Origin: Orbilia blumenaviensis
Taxonomy: Eukaryota > Ascomycota > Orbiliomycetes > Orbiliales > Orbiliaceae
Length of the DNA: 64,000 nucleotides
Assembly: GCA_036872755.1 (NCBI GenBank)
Contig: JAVHNS010000002.1
Coordinates: 434,001 to 498,000 of the forward strand
Reading direction: 5' to 3'
Positions 1-11,822 of the stretch are shown one piece after another (the first letter of the stretch is position 1; every line of letters begins with the position of its first letter). The position numbers were made by a program, and so were the translations under genes. The notes beneath the pieces were generated by a model, which was not told the DNA's origin, ran no database searches, and was given only the letters and a program-made list of their open reading frames with translations.

Positions 1-3000
1 TCATTCATAACCGCTTTTAATCGATCGCTTACTTCCCTTTTCACTTCATTTCGTCATACAGTTCTGGCGTTTTTTTACTTATATCTTTTTACGCTTTTAC
101 ATTTTTTTTGTTCCTCTCGCACCGGTGGCATTTCTAAGATCCTCCTTTCTTGCGTTTTCTCTTTTTATTAATGCGCTTTTTCCTTTTTGTTATCATCAAC
201 AACCATGTTCTCGTCAGTGTGATAAACATCATATCACACTAGCATCTCCTCAGACTTTTATAAGGAGATCAACTGTATAGAAAAAACAGAAGAAAGAAAG
301 TAAGAAAAAGATGGAAAGGAAACAAAAAAAGATGTATATAAACCTTTTTTTTTTTTTTTTTTGTTCTAGTTCTTCTTCTCTTTTCATGGATATTTTCTAT
401 ATCGACAGAACAATAACGAATGCAAAAAAATCAAATCATTGCCTGCCTTCCTGGAGTTTACACAGGGGTTTGAGCAAATTATATCTATATTTATATTTAT
501 CCATTTTCATCGTAGTTGGTGATGTGATATTGTGAACATTGAGCATAGGTTGGATTTGTATTCTGTATGCCTTCTGACACTTTGTGTTAACTTGGTGAAT
601 AGTGGCTGACCTTCAGCAAAACTTGGTAAATGTTCGTTCTTGCCCCAAATATGCATCTGGAATAGGCAATTCGCCACCGTCAAACGAAATAACGCCGGAG
701 ACAAAAGCAGGACAACACAAGAATCGTCTAGCTACGAGACTAAAATGCAACCACTCACTACAAGACGCAGTAAACACTTATTGATATTTTGCCTACACGT
801 ACGCCTGGTCTTTGGTGGAGGGGGTTTAGACGCACGCATGCATACATACATACAAAAGTTGAAGTGCACACCTACAGCGCCGGGATTTGAGGTTGGCTGT
901 TGGTATGCGTGTAAATATACCTAAGTAAGGTTCGATGTATTTATCGTTATTTGTTGGGGGGGGGTTAAGCAGTCTCTCGGGTAATATATGCACCCACTAA
1001 AGGTTCCCGTTGATGTCTATCGCTCCGTGGCCATCTTGAATATTAATATAAGCCCATTGCAATCCTGGCATGGTAGTCGCATCGATACTGAGGGGTGTGT
1101 ATATGATGCTTTCTTCTTCTGCACCAAAACTAAGGAATCTTTTTTTTTTTTTTTTTTTCGTGGTCAGCAGAATTCGTAGCAGGCTTATTTACTCAAAGGA
1201 GAGAGGTTTACCCTCCACGTATCCTAGGATTGTTTAACTATCAGGAGCCAATATAAAAATACAAAAAGTTAGTTGTTTAGTGCTTAATAGGTAAATTATA
1301 TACAAAAAAAAGGTGAAGGCAGTGATCTTTGATTAGAGGGCCAACTACAAAAGGTTTGTGCGGTACTAGTTATGAATTCGCTCATAAAGTTGGAACTGAT
1401 TATTTGTCTGAACTGGATAAATCGATAATAGTGGTCGAGTCAAAAGAAAAGATTTTCAGTATCGGGCTTGTGGATACAGATAGATGATATGATATGATAT
1501 CCCTTACTTCTTCGTTCGGCTTGTATGTGAAAATCTGCAACTGCAAGGTCGTTAACGTTGATGACATTTATCCGTTTTTCCTGTTCTTTGCCTGGATATA
1601 AACTTTAGAGCTCTGTTTTTTCGTTACCATTGTCGTCGTCATAGATCAGTTCAAGGTCAATGCCCCGGTCGACTTTCTCGATAGCAGTCGAAGCCGCATC
1701 CTAGAAAAAAAATTTTTTTTTTGATAATTTCATCAAATCAATTAGAATAATCGATCGTTAAACCGGCCTCCTAGAGGTAAATGTGTTCTCGTAAGTATCT
1801 TACATGCATGAGTTGCCCCCCCACGCAGCAAGCGTCCGAGATTTTATCACTATATATTATACATCGTCATATCGGTATAGCTGCTACCACCCTTGCTAAC
1901 TTCTTTTTACTGGAACAGAATCGAAAAAAAACAAACTTGGTTGAATCTAAGGTACCGGTTCACGCTTGGTATATCCCAACCACAGTTTAAGTGTCGGTGA
2001 TAAATTAGTTGCATCGGCTGTAGGTCGATCGGAGTGTGGTTATATTGCAAAAACTTACACTTCGAGGCCTCAATATCACGTCTTCGTACGGTACGGATTC
2101 CAGGGCGCCGAGAAGCCTGAGCTAGATGAGGGATCTGGCTGGTATGCGCTGGAGCCCGAAGATAACTGCAAATACAAACTGTGAAGAGGGAGAAGAATAA
2201 GGGGAAGGGCTTCCTCAAAGCTTATAAATAGACCCTCATCGTCCCCCCCTCAAATTCACTTTTTTTTTTTTTTGATCTTTCCTTTCTTTTTTACTAATCA
2301 TTTCTTCCCAGTACCTATGGCAAAGCTGAAAGATAAATAACTGCCAAATTCCATATTGGTTTGAAGCGGGCCATACATGCAGGGATTTTGATCTTTTTTG
2401 TTCAATTGGATCATGTATTTTTATGTTCATTTTTATCGGTTTTTATCTTCTTCTTCTTCTTCTTCTTTTTTTTATAAGAAAAAGGAACAGGATTTGAAAA
2501 CTAGAGCATGAGAATTACACTTTTACCCTGTTACTAGTAAAACTAATCACAGAAAGTGTTTAACCACGGGTTATATGCGAGAAATCGTCGAGAGACTTAG
2601 TAGGTAGTCAAAGATATAATCAAGCTAACGAAATATACAAATTGGTTCCCCAAAAACCCTAGAATTAAACACAAACCTCATTTAAAACCCGGGACGGGAA
2701 GTTCGCAAAGCATTTTCTTTCTTTATTTATTTATTTCTTTCTTTCTTGATAACCTTTTCCTTTGAACTATTGGACCCGATTAATATGCAATGCAGTCTTG
2801 TAATGTTATAAACATGATTGATTTTTGCTAGGTAGTGTGTTGTAGTTGTTGCATTTTCTTTCACTTTGCCACAGACGCTACCCTGCCAGCTGTTGGTCAG
2901 CCTCGTCATGCATCTTCAATCCCCATCAAAATCAACTGCCGATCCCAGGTTATAGACATAGAGAACAAGCCAGAGGCTTCAAGAAAAAAAAAAAAAAAAA

Positions 3001-3449
3001 ACGAATCCTTTCCTAGGGTGGCAATCACTATATTAAGGAAATTGATACTTACTTAATTAAGTAACTCGTTATCAATTATTTTTCTGAAGTCAGTTATACG
3101 TCATGATATCAGCAAACGCGGGCGCGGGAGTTTTTTACTGTGAACCCGGTGACATCATCAGGCTCAGGCCAGCCCCATATGCGTGCAGGCAATTATTTTA
3201 TTTAAACTAGCGTGTGATGCGAAGACGACTGGCCTTACATTTTCGACAATTGTTTTATTTTACTTTATTTTATTTACCTATTTATTATCTATCTATTTCA
3301 AACCTAACTTTCTACCTACCTCCTACAACTGATAATCTGATACGAACCACATCCTTGCGTGCGTATACTCTCCAAACAACCAATATTCTAGCTTATCCTT
3401 AGCTATCTATCCTTCACCAAAAAAAAAAAAGGAAAGAAGGAAGGAAGGG
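1..3449. other. intergenic region without a supported gene
   Basis: No reading frame here has a recognisable domain or a plausible exon chain; all open frames are short and interrupted. The stretch is rich in homopolymer T tracts (around 343-361, 1140-1158 and 2262-2273), a poly-A tract near 2984-3001, and TTTA/TTTC-type simple repeats around 2715-2745. The last 250 bases are AT-rich and end in an A/G-rich leader just before the ATG at 3450, so part of this is likely the promoter and 5' UTR of the next gene. Confidence 0.6.
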
Positions 3450-4619
3450 ATGTCGAATAACAACCAAAACCTCCCCCCTCTCCGGGGTAACCCCATCCCA
3501 CAAGCACCTCTGAACCAAAACCCCTCCCACGGCCGACCCGGCCCCATCGTTCAGGTCCCCATCCCCAGAAACCTGGACGGTCGACCGGATTACAACCGTG
3601 CTCCGGGCTTGGATTTATCCCATTTCGTGCCGGTCGGTAATAATGACATCAATAACAACAACGAAGGTGGTAACAATAATGGTAGTGGTGGAGGAGGCGG
3701 GAGGAGAAGACTAAACACAAATCAACCACCCACCGAAGGCCTCGAAGGCACGCCGTCGTTCAGCGGTACCAACGAGAAGAAATACAAATCCATGGCTTCT
3801 CAGAAAAAGAACGGAGGCGAAGAAGGGGAAGAGGAAGCAGCCGCTGAAGACGACGACGATGACGCAGACTCAGACTTCTCGCTTGTAGAAGCACCGATAA
3901 TGACACCCACCACACCAGAGGCAGACGCCCAAGCCGCCACAGATTTATTATCTGAAAAGATACCACCGGAGTTGATCGGTGATATACTCGATCATGCTGA
4001 GTATTTTGCTCATGAGACTATCGGGTTGAGAGAGGATAGTTTGACGGTGTTTGAGGGCGATAAGCTGTATTTATCGGCGAAGATACCGGAGTTTACTGCT
4101 ATGGAAAAGGATACACCTGGGAAGAATGGTGCAGAGGGGGCTGGAGGGAGGAAAGGGAGGGTTAGGAAGGTGGTTTTTAAAATAAAGGGGTGTGATCAGG
4201 GATGGAGTAGCTATGGAAGTGAATATGGCACTTTTAGGGGGTGTTGGAGTTGGGTTGATGTTGAGGTTTGGAGAAAGAAAGAAGACGGTAGTGGTGGGGA
4301 GTATAAAGTTTTGGAGAGTTTGCTGCAAAGGAACAGACATGCTAAGGGAGATGCTGAGGAGTATGAGATTGTTTGGAGGTGGGATCAGGATAAACTGCTG
4401 GATTGTCATGAGGGGAAGTGGGAGGATGGGGTTCTTGACGCAAATGGGGAGATTAGAGATGGGGCTGCGTGGGAGAAAGGTGGAAGACATGAGAGGAATG
4501 GAGAGTTCGTGAGGGAGTTGAGGGGTGGGGACGAGCTTAGGGTTATTATCAAGGCCAGGTTTCCTGGGTGGAGGTGTACGGTTGAGAGGTGCGAGGTTGT
4601 GTGCTCGTGGGCTGTCTAG
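3450..4619 (+). CDS. uncharacterised fungal protein with a C-terminal FPGW-type domain
   Basis: Single-exon gene of 389 residues. I do not recognise a named family. The N-terminal ~165 residues are low-complexity: Pro/Asn-rich, then an Asn-Gly tract around 65-85, then an acidic Glu/Asp run around 125-145, so probably disordered. From about residue 165 it becomes ordered: KIPPELIGDILDHAEYF resembles the opening helix of F-box-like segments, and is followed by a domain with VVFKIKGCDQGWSSYG, GCWSWVDVEV, RNRHA and KARFPGWRC. That pattern (DQGWS, W-W, R-N, FPGW near the C-terminus) recalls a group of fungal hypothetical proteins I remember only as unnamed. Start chosen at the first ATG after an A/G-rich leader. 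No signal peptide or membrane segment is visible, so a cytoplasmic or nuclear protein is likely. Function unknown. It ends 195 bases before the convergent aminopeptidase gene. Confidence 0.85.
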   Translation: MSNNNQNLPPLRGNPIPQAPLNQNPSHGRPGPIVQVPIPRNLDGRPDYNRAPGLDLSHFVPVGNNDINNNNEGGNNNGSGGGGGRRRLNTNQPPTEGLEGTPSFSGTNEKKYKSMASQKKNGGEEGEEEAAAEDDDDDADSDFSLVEAPIMTPTTPEADAQAATDLLSEKIPPELIGDILDHAEYFAHETIGLREDSLTVFEGDKLYLSAKIPEFTAMEKDTPGKNGAEGAGGRKGRVRKVVFKIKGCDQGWSSYGSEYGTFRGCWSWVDVEVWRKKEDGSGGEYKVLESLLQRNRHAKGDAEEYEIVWRWDQDKLLDCHEGKWEDGVLDANGEIRDGAAWEKGGRHERNGEFVRELRGGDELRVIIKARFPGWRCTVERCEVVCSWAV

Positions 4620-4814
4620 TCTCTTTTTTTTCCATTCTTGTTTGTGGGTTTTTATGAATGGCGTTTTATGGTTTTAGGGTATAGGAGGGAGGGGGGGTTT
4701 TATGGGAATGGTTCGTTTCATTCGTTAGATAGGTACATTGGCCAGTCTGCGCTTCTAATACACCTGTTTTACTTCTTGTTTGATATATAAGAGAGGAAAA
4801 GAGAGAGTGTGTAT

Positions 4815-6985
4815 CTACACAAAGATCGTGGGCTCTAGAGCAGTGTACTTCTCAAAGAACGCCTTGAACAGCTTGATCGAGTGCTCCACATCGTCCGCAC
4901 CACTAAAATCCCAAATCCCAAATCATTAGTACAGCTCCATCCTTTGAGTAGCGTTGTGTAGATAGAATAACTTACCCGGTCTCGCGAATGCTGTGCATGC
5001 TCAACTGCGCATTCCCGACATCAATAGTCCTCATCCCCATCGCCGCGCTCAACATCGGCCCAATCGTGCTCCCGCAACTACTATCATTCCTAACCACAAA
5101 CAACTGCAACGGCGCACCAGCCACTCTAGCACACTCCTGTAACAACACTATGCCCGGCGAATTAGTAGCATATCTAGCGTTAGCATTTATCTTTATAACT
5201 GTTCCTTTATTCATTTCTGGTCTGTGGTGGGATTCGTATTTAGAGGGATAGTTCGGGTGGACGGAGTGTGCCATGTCGGCGGAGATTAGGAAGGATTTGA
5301 TGAGGGATTCTTCGAAGTAGGTTGTTGTTGGGGAGAAGAGGTGGTCGTTTTGAATGGAGGATTGGGAGGTTGTCGAGGAGACGGAGGCGAAGTCGTAGTC
5401 TTTGTCGCCGGAGAGGACGGACAGGCGGCGGACACTATTCTTCTCTTAGCATTTCCTTCTTTTTTTCTATTTTTATGGTTGTACTGGGACCTACACTGCG
5501 GGGAGCAGGTTGGAGTCGGCGCCCTGCGCGGTATTGGAGCCGATTTCCTCGTGGTCGAAGCAGGCGATGATGCGGATGCCCTGTTCCTGGTCCAGAGCGT
5601 CTGCAGCCTCGACGGATGCGATCAGACTCTCGATGGAGCAGTATGTCATGCCCTATTCCCCTTATTAGCCATTCCCAATATTCATAATATGATATAATAT
5701 TGTATATTACACACCAGATTATCAAGCCTTGCAGAGAAGATGAACTCATCATGCAGCCCTCCAAAGGTTCCAGGCTGGGTATCATACAACAGCATTTCAA
5801 AGTCTAATACATCTTCTGGTTGGGAGTCAGTAGCGTCGGAAATCAGTTTCACAACCGCGGGGTGATGTCGTTCTGTGATTGCTGTAAGTGGTGCAAACGG
5901 CTGCTGTTCGGACTTGGCGTTTTGCTCATCTTTCTTTTGTTCGGCTGTGGTGGCTTGGGGACTGCCTTTGTTGAGTTCGGAGGAGATGAGGCCGAGGATG
6001 GGGAAGAGTTGGGTTTCCTTGTTGAATTCGAATTTCTCTTGTCGGTCGAGGTGGATTGCGAGGGTGGGTACTCTGAGGACTGTTTCCCAATTTTTATCAG
6101 CTTCCTCCTCTTCTTCTAGATATCATACTCTCGTCTTTTTGCATGAAGCTGGTCCACGAGACTAGACGAAGATAGAGTATGGGGGGGAACTAACTCGGCT
6201 TGTCGATCTTAACTAGCTTCGAAACGATATTCCCGTCCTTCTGTCGGATCATAGCCCTCCCGGCCATGCTTAGATCTCTGTCAAACCCTGTCCACACGTA
6301 TTTCATTAGACTATTAACTTGTTTCACGCACAAGGCTGAATATATATATATATATACTCATAGATCGACGAAGAGGAACGAACAGGTATGCCACAATCCA
6401 CCACCATAGCTTTCAACGCCGACTTGCATGAATGTATTCCCCTCGGTCGTGCGCTTCGATACGGGCTTCAGACGGAGTGCGCAGGAATCTGTGTGTGCCC
6501 CGACGATGGACATTGGGTTGCCCGGCTATTTTTATATATTGCATCCTTTTTTAGCCTTTCTTCTCATTTTATATAATTGTGTGTGTAATAATTTTTGGGG
6601 GAGGGAGATGTGCACCTTCCATAGCTTGCCAACGGCGAATGCAATAATCGAGGACCCGTTACGGGTGAGGAAGTACTTTCCGCCGCTGAGGACTTTACCG
6701 GCCCATGCATCTCGTTCCTTTTTTTAAAATTATAATTCAGTTATAATCATTTATATATAAAATATTGGGTATAATAGAGGTTAAGAACCTTGATCTCGCT
6801 GAAACCAGCTTTGAGAAGCGCCTTTTTTGCGGTGTCGACGGCATGGAATGCTGTATATTTTGTTTCTTAGAAATACACTCTATACTATAGGATGGTGGTA
6901 GTTGGTACGGGTACATACGGGTTGGAGAGGCGTTGATAAAGTCGATAAGGCCCTGGGCGAAGGCTTTGGAGGTGGATGACGCCAT
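4815..6985 (-). CDS. APE4: aspartyl aminopeptidase (peptidase family M18), nine exons
   Basis: Cytosolic/vacuolar metallo-exopeptidase that removes N-terminal Asp or Glu from peptides. Exon 1 is 6919-6985 and encodes [20 protein letters not shown]; the last exon is 4815-4902 and ends in LEPTIFV. Joined exons give about 514 residues, normal for M18. Visible hallmarks in order: GAHTDS (metal-binding His), [31 protein letters not shown] (bridging Asp), CFDHEEIGS (catalytic/metal Glu pair), [15 protein letters not shown] and [10 protein letters not shown] near the C-terminus. Phases agree at every junction I placed; the intron after SEIK uses a weak GTTCTT donor and the one after GLWHT a GTTCGT donor, so those two are the least certain. 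The gene is convergent with the gene ending at 4619 and divergent from CDH1. Similar to yeast Ape4 and mammalian DNPEP. Confidence 0.93.
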
Positions 6986-8618
6986 CTTGGATGTATTTAT
7001 ATGCACGCTATCTCGTTATTTTGTTTTGGGGGGAGTGTTTATATTGGGGGGGTAATGGTATGGTACTGGGTAAGTGGTAATACAGGAGCCACGACGGGGG
7101 TGTAATAGTAATGATAGGTAAGTCGTTACCGATGTACAGGGCTTGTGTTGATGTGGGGTTTGGACAGGGAAGGGGTCCAACACCTTTTTATCCTGGCTTC
7201 CTTCGATTTCATCCTGCTGGCCGCTAGTACTATTCTTAAGCCTTATAGGCGAGAGGTAAAAAACGTTTCTGGCGAGTCGAGAGCCAGGAATAGAACTTCC
7301 CCACTTTTTTGTATCTTCCTTTTTTTAAAAAAATTGATTTTCGTTCACGAAAAGGAATTTGCTAATTATGAACTCAGTTTGGGGGGTGGCCAGTTCAGTC
7401 AGGCCAGGGCATGAATAATTCGGAACGGGGCGACAGCGGGAGTGATTTACACATACATACTGACTTACATTACAGGCTTACATACATTACTATCCTGCTT
7501 ATATACTAAAGTGGGTAGGAAAGGAATAGTAATAATATACTACGATGATACACTTTACGCGCGGAGAGGGCTGTTTTTGGAATACGCGTGGGTAAGAGGT
7601 TATCATGCAATTCATGCGGGCGGCGTCTGGGATCTGGGTCCGTTTTCCCTTCCCTTTCCCTTTCCCCTCCCCTCTCCCGTCCGCCATCCCCTCTTCCTAT
7701 CGATAGAGGACATCCCATGCAAAAACCCCCCCTCTCCGTCCTGAGGAAGTACTACACCAATGGGATATGATTGCTTAGCTACTTGAGATAGACTTTCTTA
7801 CTTTTTTAGATACACCCGTCCTTCTTGTTCAGTGCATGTGCCATAATTAGTTGAAGAGGGGTAAGCTCAAGCCGTGTTATATTCTAGGTGTCCACCTAGG
7901 GTATTTAGTGTCTACTAGGTGGGTATTTGCTAGAGTATGGCTGGATTGGGAGTACGTGTTGTGTATATATGTCGAGTTGCCCAAGACGGGCAGTGGGAGG
8001 GTGCGTAGTGGTGGAGATAGACTATTGGTCCCTTGCAGCGAAAAGTAAACAAGGAGGTTGGCAGGGCTGCCAAACACCGTCCCGCCTGTCACCCCACCTG
8101 AAGGGTACCCAATACCAACACCCAACCCCAAAAAAAAAAAAAAAAACTACACAGTATTATTTTATTGGATGTGTGTTGTGAGGTGGTGTTGTTGTTGTGA
8201 TGGGCGCTCTGATTGGAGCTAATCGCAGCGGGCAATTTCCTTTTTGGGCAATTTCTGAATGTTTACGTTTTCCCAGGTTTCATGGCCAACCACCTTTAAA
8301 CTCAACTCATCGCTCCTCTCTACGTCCTATTATACCACCAGCATCTCCGCCCGATTCCCAGCTTCACCGCTTTCAACCCACCCCCTCTCCCCTCTTTCTC
8401 CGCCACATACCCCCCCTCCCCTCCTATCGACAGTGTTTTTTCTGGTGACTGGCACTGAGGGTTTCCCCTTTTATTCATCATCAAAGCAAAAAAGTTATTC
8501 CAACAGTCTGCCTTGCTGCTGTGTTGATGGCTACGCTCCTTATTAGTAGTGCCCAACAGCCCTGCCTCCCTTCCCATCATTCCAGCACGCTACTCTTATA
8601 GACATACTTCCCCCATCG

Positions 8619-8646
8619 TATATATATATATTATATTATATATATA
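8619..8646. repeat. TA-rich simple repeat
   Basis: An almost pure TA dinucleotide tract with two TTA interruptions, located about 0.9 kb upstream of the CDH1 start codon and just before the C-rich segment that leads into the likely untranslated leader. Confidence 0.7.
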
Positions 8647-9236
8647 CGCAAGTTTATATCATCGATACCCCCCCCCTACCCCCTCCCTACCTGCAAGGCC
8701 CCGGCTCTGAAATTCGGTCTCAGCGATTTACTCAATTCAGTCGGTCTCCCATCGTTACTCTTCAGCAAACACTCTCGCCGATTTTTTTGGTTTTCTGTTC
8801 GTCAATCCGATCCGACCCAACCAGCTCTCGTCTCGGTATTGTAAACTTGGTCATAAATCCGTTACGAACCGCTGGCAAATCAAACCCAAACAAAAGGAAA
8901 AACAAAATATCTTATATACGATAATCAATCATCACTCCACACCACGACTTGCTCCATCCTCTGTCATCATCATCACCATCACCTCGATCATCATCGAATT
9001 CATCATCATCGCCATCACCTCAATCACCTGTGGCCCCCTGACTATCGACTGTCGGCCTCCTTCTCTGTTTATCGACGACTGCGACGGCTCTTCGACCCTC
9101 ACGGTAGCAGCTTGTTCGTCTGGTGGTGGTGGTTGTTTGAGCTGGATCCCCTTATTATTCTGATTCTTGCTTCAACCCTTCTCTCCCTCTGATCGCTGGC
9201 TCGACCAGTACCGGTGTTTTCGGCACTTCTCTTCCT

Positions 9237-9330
9237 GTGAGTAACTCAGTTCTCTATGGCAACGAATGCTTGTGGTGGATATTCGCCTGCCGTCTCCCTG
9301 CTAACATATATATGTGCGTTTGTGTGTCAG
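9237..9330 (+). other. predicted leader (5' UTR) intron of CDH1
   Basis: The segment opens with the strong donor GTGAGT at 9237, has a CTAAC branch-point match at 9301-9305 and closes with CAG at 9328-9330, spacing typical for fungal introns (94 nt in total). It lies 228 bases before the CDH1 ATG. The two ATG triplets in this part of the leader (9256 and 9266) are both inside it, so splicing would leave an ATG-free leader. This is an inference from splice motifs only. Confidence 0.55.
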
Positions 9331-9558
9331 TATTATCATTCTTTCTCTCCTGAGGGTGGTGGCGTGCTACTTTTCCGACTTCTTTGTGTGATAGGGTTTC
9401 TGATATCTCACATTCTAAGCCTGATCATTCAAGAAACGGAACTAGAGTCTGCGAAGGCTCTCCCGTAGTCTTCCCTTCCCCATCCCCTTTGTTATATTCC
9501 CCTTTACATATCCTCTCCTTCCCCTTATATAACAACTTCCTTCTTTCCCCCCGAAGAG

Positions 9559-11822
9559 ATGTCTAGTGCAGAGTTCGATCGTCGTGTTCGACGCTCTGCT
9601 GGGTTCGTTCCCAAGACTCCCACAAAGACTACCCCTCGTGGTGACCGATCCGATTTGGATTCAGATGAGTTGATGAGCAGACTTAATCAAGTTGCTTCGA
9701 CACCGGCTGCCACACCTCCATCCCGTAAGAGAATTAAGGTGTATGGCGATAGGTAAGAATTTCCCCGTCAGTTCATCTTTTGTTCGATGTCGACCGTGAG
9801 AAGGAGGGGGGGGGGGAGAGAGCAACGAAGAAGCTCGTGCCACGGGTTTTCTTTTGATGGCTTTTTTTCTCCCTGCTTTTCTATCAGTTAGTGATGATGG
9901 TGGTGAATATGGGGTAGAAGTTGAAGTGCTGATGAGGATTTTTGTTTGAAACCAACCACAGATATATCCCGTCGAGAGATGTGGATATCCAGGCAGCCTT
10001 CAATCTGGCTACAGCTATCGGATCTCCTTCTACTCCCTCCAAACCTCGAAAGAGAGCTCCAAATGGAGAATTGAATCATCAGCAAAGTAAGTCCCTTGAT
10101 TTTTTTTCTTATCGAATGAGGAAAGAGAACGCGTCGTTTTTTTGGGGGAATGTTGGATGTGATTGTGAAATCCTGTGCCCTTTGTTTCCTGTTCTCGTTT
10201 GAAGGTTGTGGGGTCGTGTTAGAGGTCTCAAGGACCCGTTAGGAACGGGACAACAACAAGAGCCTCGCCCTCGACTACATCATCATCCTTACTCCCAGCC
10301 ACAAACTCGACTTCCCTTTTTTTCTCTCTTTTTAGCACATACCTAAAATATCCAGTTTGAGAAATAATATACTAACCCACTTTTTTTATTATTTGCAGAG
10401 GAGCAAGCAGATAGGACATATCAGTCTGTTCTCAAAAGTGAAATCTTTCCATCTATCCCTCAAGCTCCGGATAGTCGTGAGATCACAAACTACACTGAGA
10501 GGTCCATTGTTGCCACTCCCCCTTCTATCCATCAGAGCACACGTGCTGTTGACTTTGATATTCCACAAACCCCACGTTCAGCCAACATCCTTTCATATGG
10601 CTCTCCTGTCTCCAATAGATCTACTGGCAGGCGCCAAATGGATCCTAGAGCTGACATCTACTCCCTTTCCCCAATTCGATATGATTCTCAAAGAATGTTA
10701 TTGTCTCCTAGGAGGCAAGTCCGCACTGTCTCGAAGGTCCCCTACAAGGTCCTGGACGCTCCAGACTTGGCTGACGACTTCTATCTGAATCTTGTCGATT
10801 GGGGTAGCACCAATATTCTTGGTGTTGGACTGGGAAGCTCCGTCTACATGTGGAACTCGGTCTCTGGCCGTGTTACAAAACTCTGTGATCTCGGTGAAGA
10901 CCTCGTTACCAGTGTTTCGTGGATTCAACGTGTAAGTACTACCACCTGCATTTATTTTGCAGCTGTTGCATGAATTAGGTGCTAACGTGTGCGTTTTGCA
11001 GGGATCACACGTTGCTATTGGCACCAATAAGGGCTTCGTTCAAATCTGGGACGCCGAAAGATGCCGTAGGCTTCGAACCATGACTGGGCACACAATGCGT
11101 GTTGGTAAGTTTCACCATTTTTGCTATTGTCTCTTGAATTGCGATGTATTAACTTTTATATGACAGGTGCGTTGGCATGGAACGAGCATATCCTCACTTC
11201 TGGCTCGCGAGATCGAACTATCTATCATCGTGACGTCCGTACTCCGGACCAGTTTATGTCAAAGCTGGTTGGCCATAAGCAGGAGGTTTGTGGTCTCAAA
11301 TGGAACCCGGATGACAACCAACTCGCCTCGGGCGGTAATGACAATCGTCTCTACGTCTGGGACAAAACCAATACTTCCCCTCTCTACAAATTTAACGAAC
11401 ATACAGCTGCGGTAAAGGCAATTGCTTGGTCTCCCCACGCCCGTGGCACCCTTGCTTCCGGCGGTGGTACTGCCGATCGCCGTATCAAGTTCTGGGATAC
11501 ACTTCGTGGGGTTGCCACCAATGAGATTGATACTGGTTCTCAGGTCTGCAACCTTGCCTGGTCCAAGAACTCGAATGAGATTGTCTCCACGCACGGATAC
11601 TCTCAGAATCAGATTGTCGTTTGGAAGTATCCTAGCATGCAACAGGTCGTTTCCCTCACAGGTCATACTTACAGGGTATTGTATCTTGCCATGAGTCCGG
11701 ATGGTCAAGTCATCGTCACTGGTGCCGGTGACGAGACCCTTCGATTCTGGAATTGCTTTACCAAAGACAAAACAAAGACTCGTACCCTCAGTCTCCTCGA
11801 CGGGATGGATCAAATCCGCTGA
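9559..11822 (+). CDS. CDH1: Cdh1/fizzy-related activator of the anaphase-promoting complex
   Basis: WD40 co-activator that recruits substrates to APC/C at mitotic exit and in G1. Five exons: 9559-9752, 9962-10086, 10399-10931, 11002-11104 and 11167-11822, giving 536 residues. The first splice restores the C-box DRYIPSR at about residues 64-70, which binds the APC/C; VLKSEIFP at about 117-124 matches the conserved region before the propeller; and the protein ends in DQIR, the Ile-Arg tail that docks on Cdc27. Between them is the seven-bladed WD40 domain (for example GSRDRTIYHRDVR, GGNDNRLYVWDK, GAGDETLRFWN). TP-rich sites in the N-terminus (KTPTK, GSPSTPSK, PQTPRS) suit CDK inhibition. Presence of the KSEIFP region and fizzy-related spacing favour Cdh1 over Cdc20. 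Gene structure is confident. Confidence 0.97.

Larger units (their letters stand above)
6986..9558. promoter_or_regulatory. divergent intergenic region between the aminopeptidase and CDH1
   Basis: About 2.6 kb separates the two start codons. No protein-coding frame is convincing. It holds C/T-rich segments around 7645-7740 and 8330-8430, an A tract near 8130, a TA-dinucleotide stretch around 8619-8646, and CATCAT/CACCAT trinucleotide repeats around 8960-9030 that probably lie in the CDH1 leader. From roughly 8650 to 9236 no ATG occurs, which fits an untranslated leader. Promoter elements cannot be assigned by eye with confidence. Confidence 0.5.
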
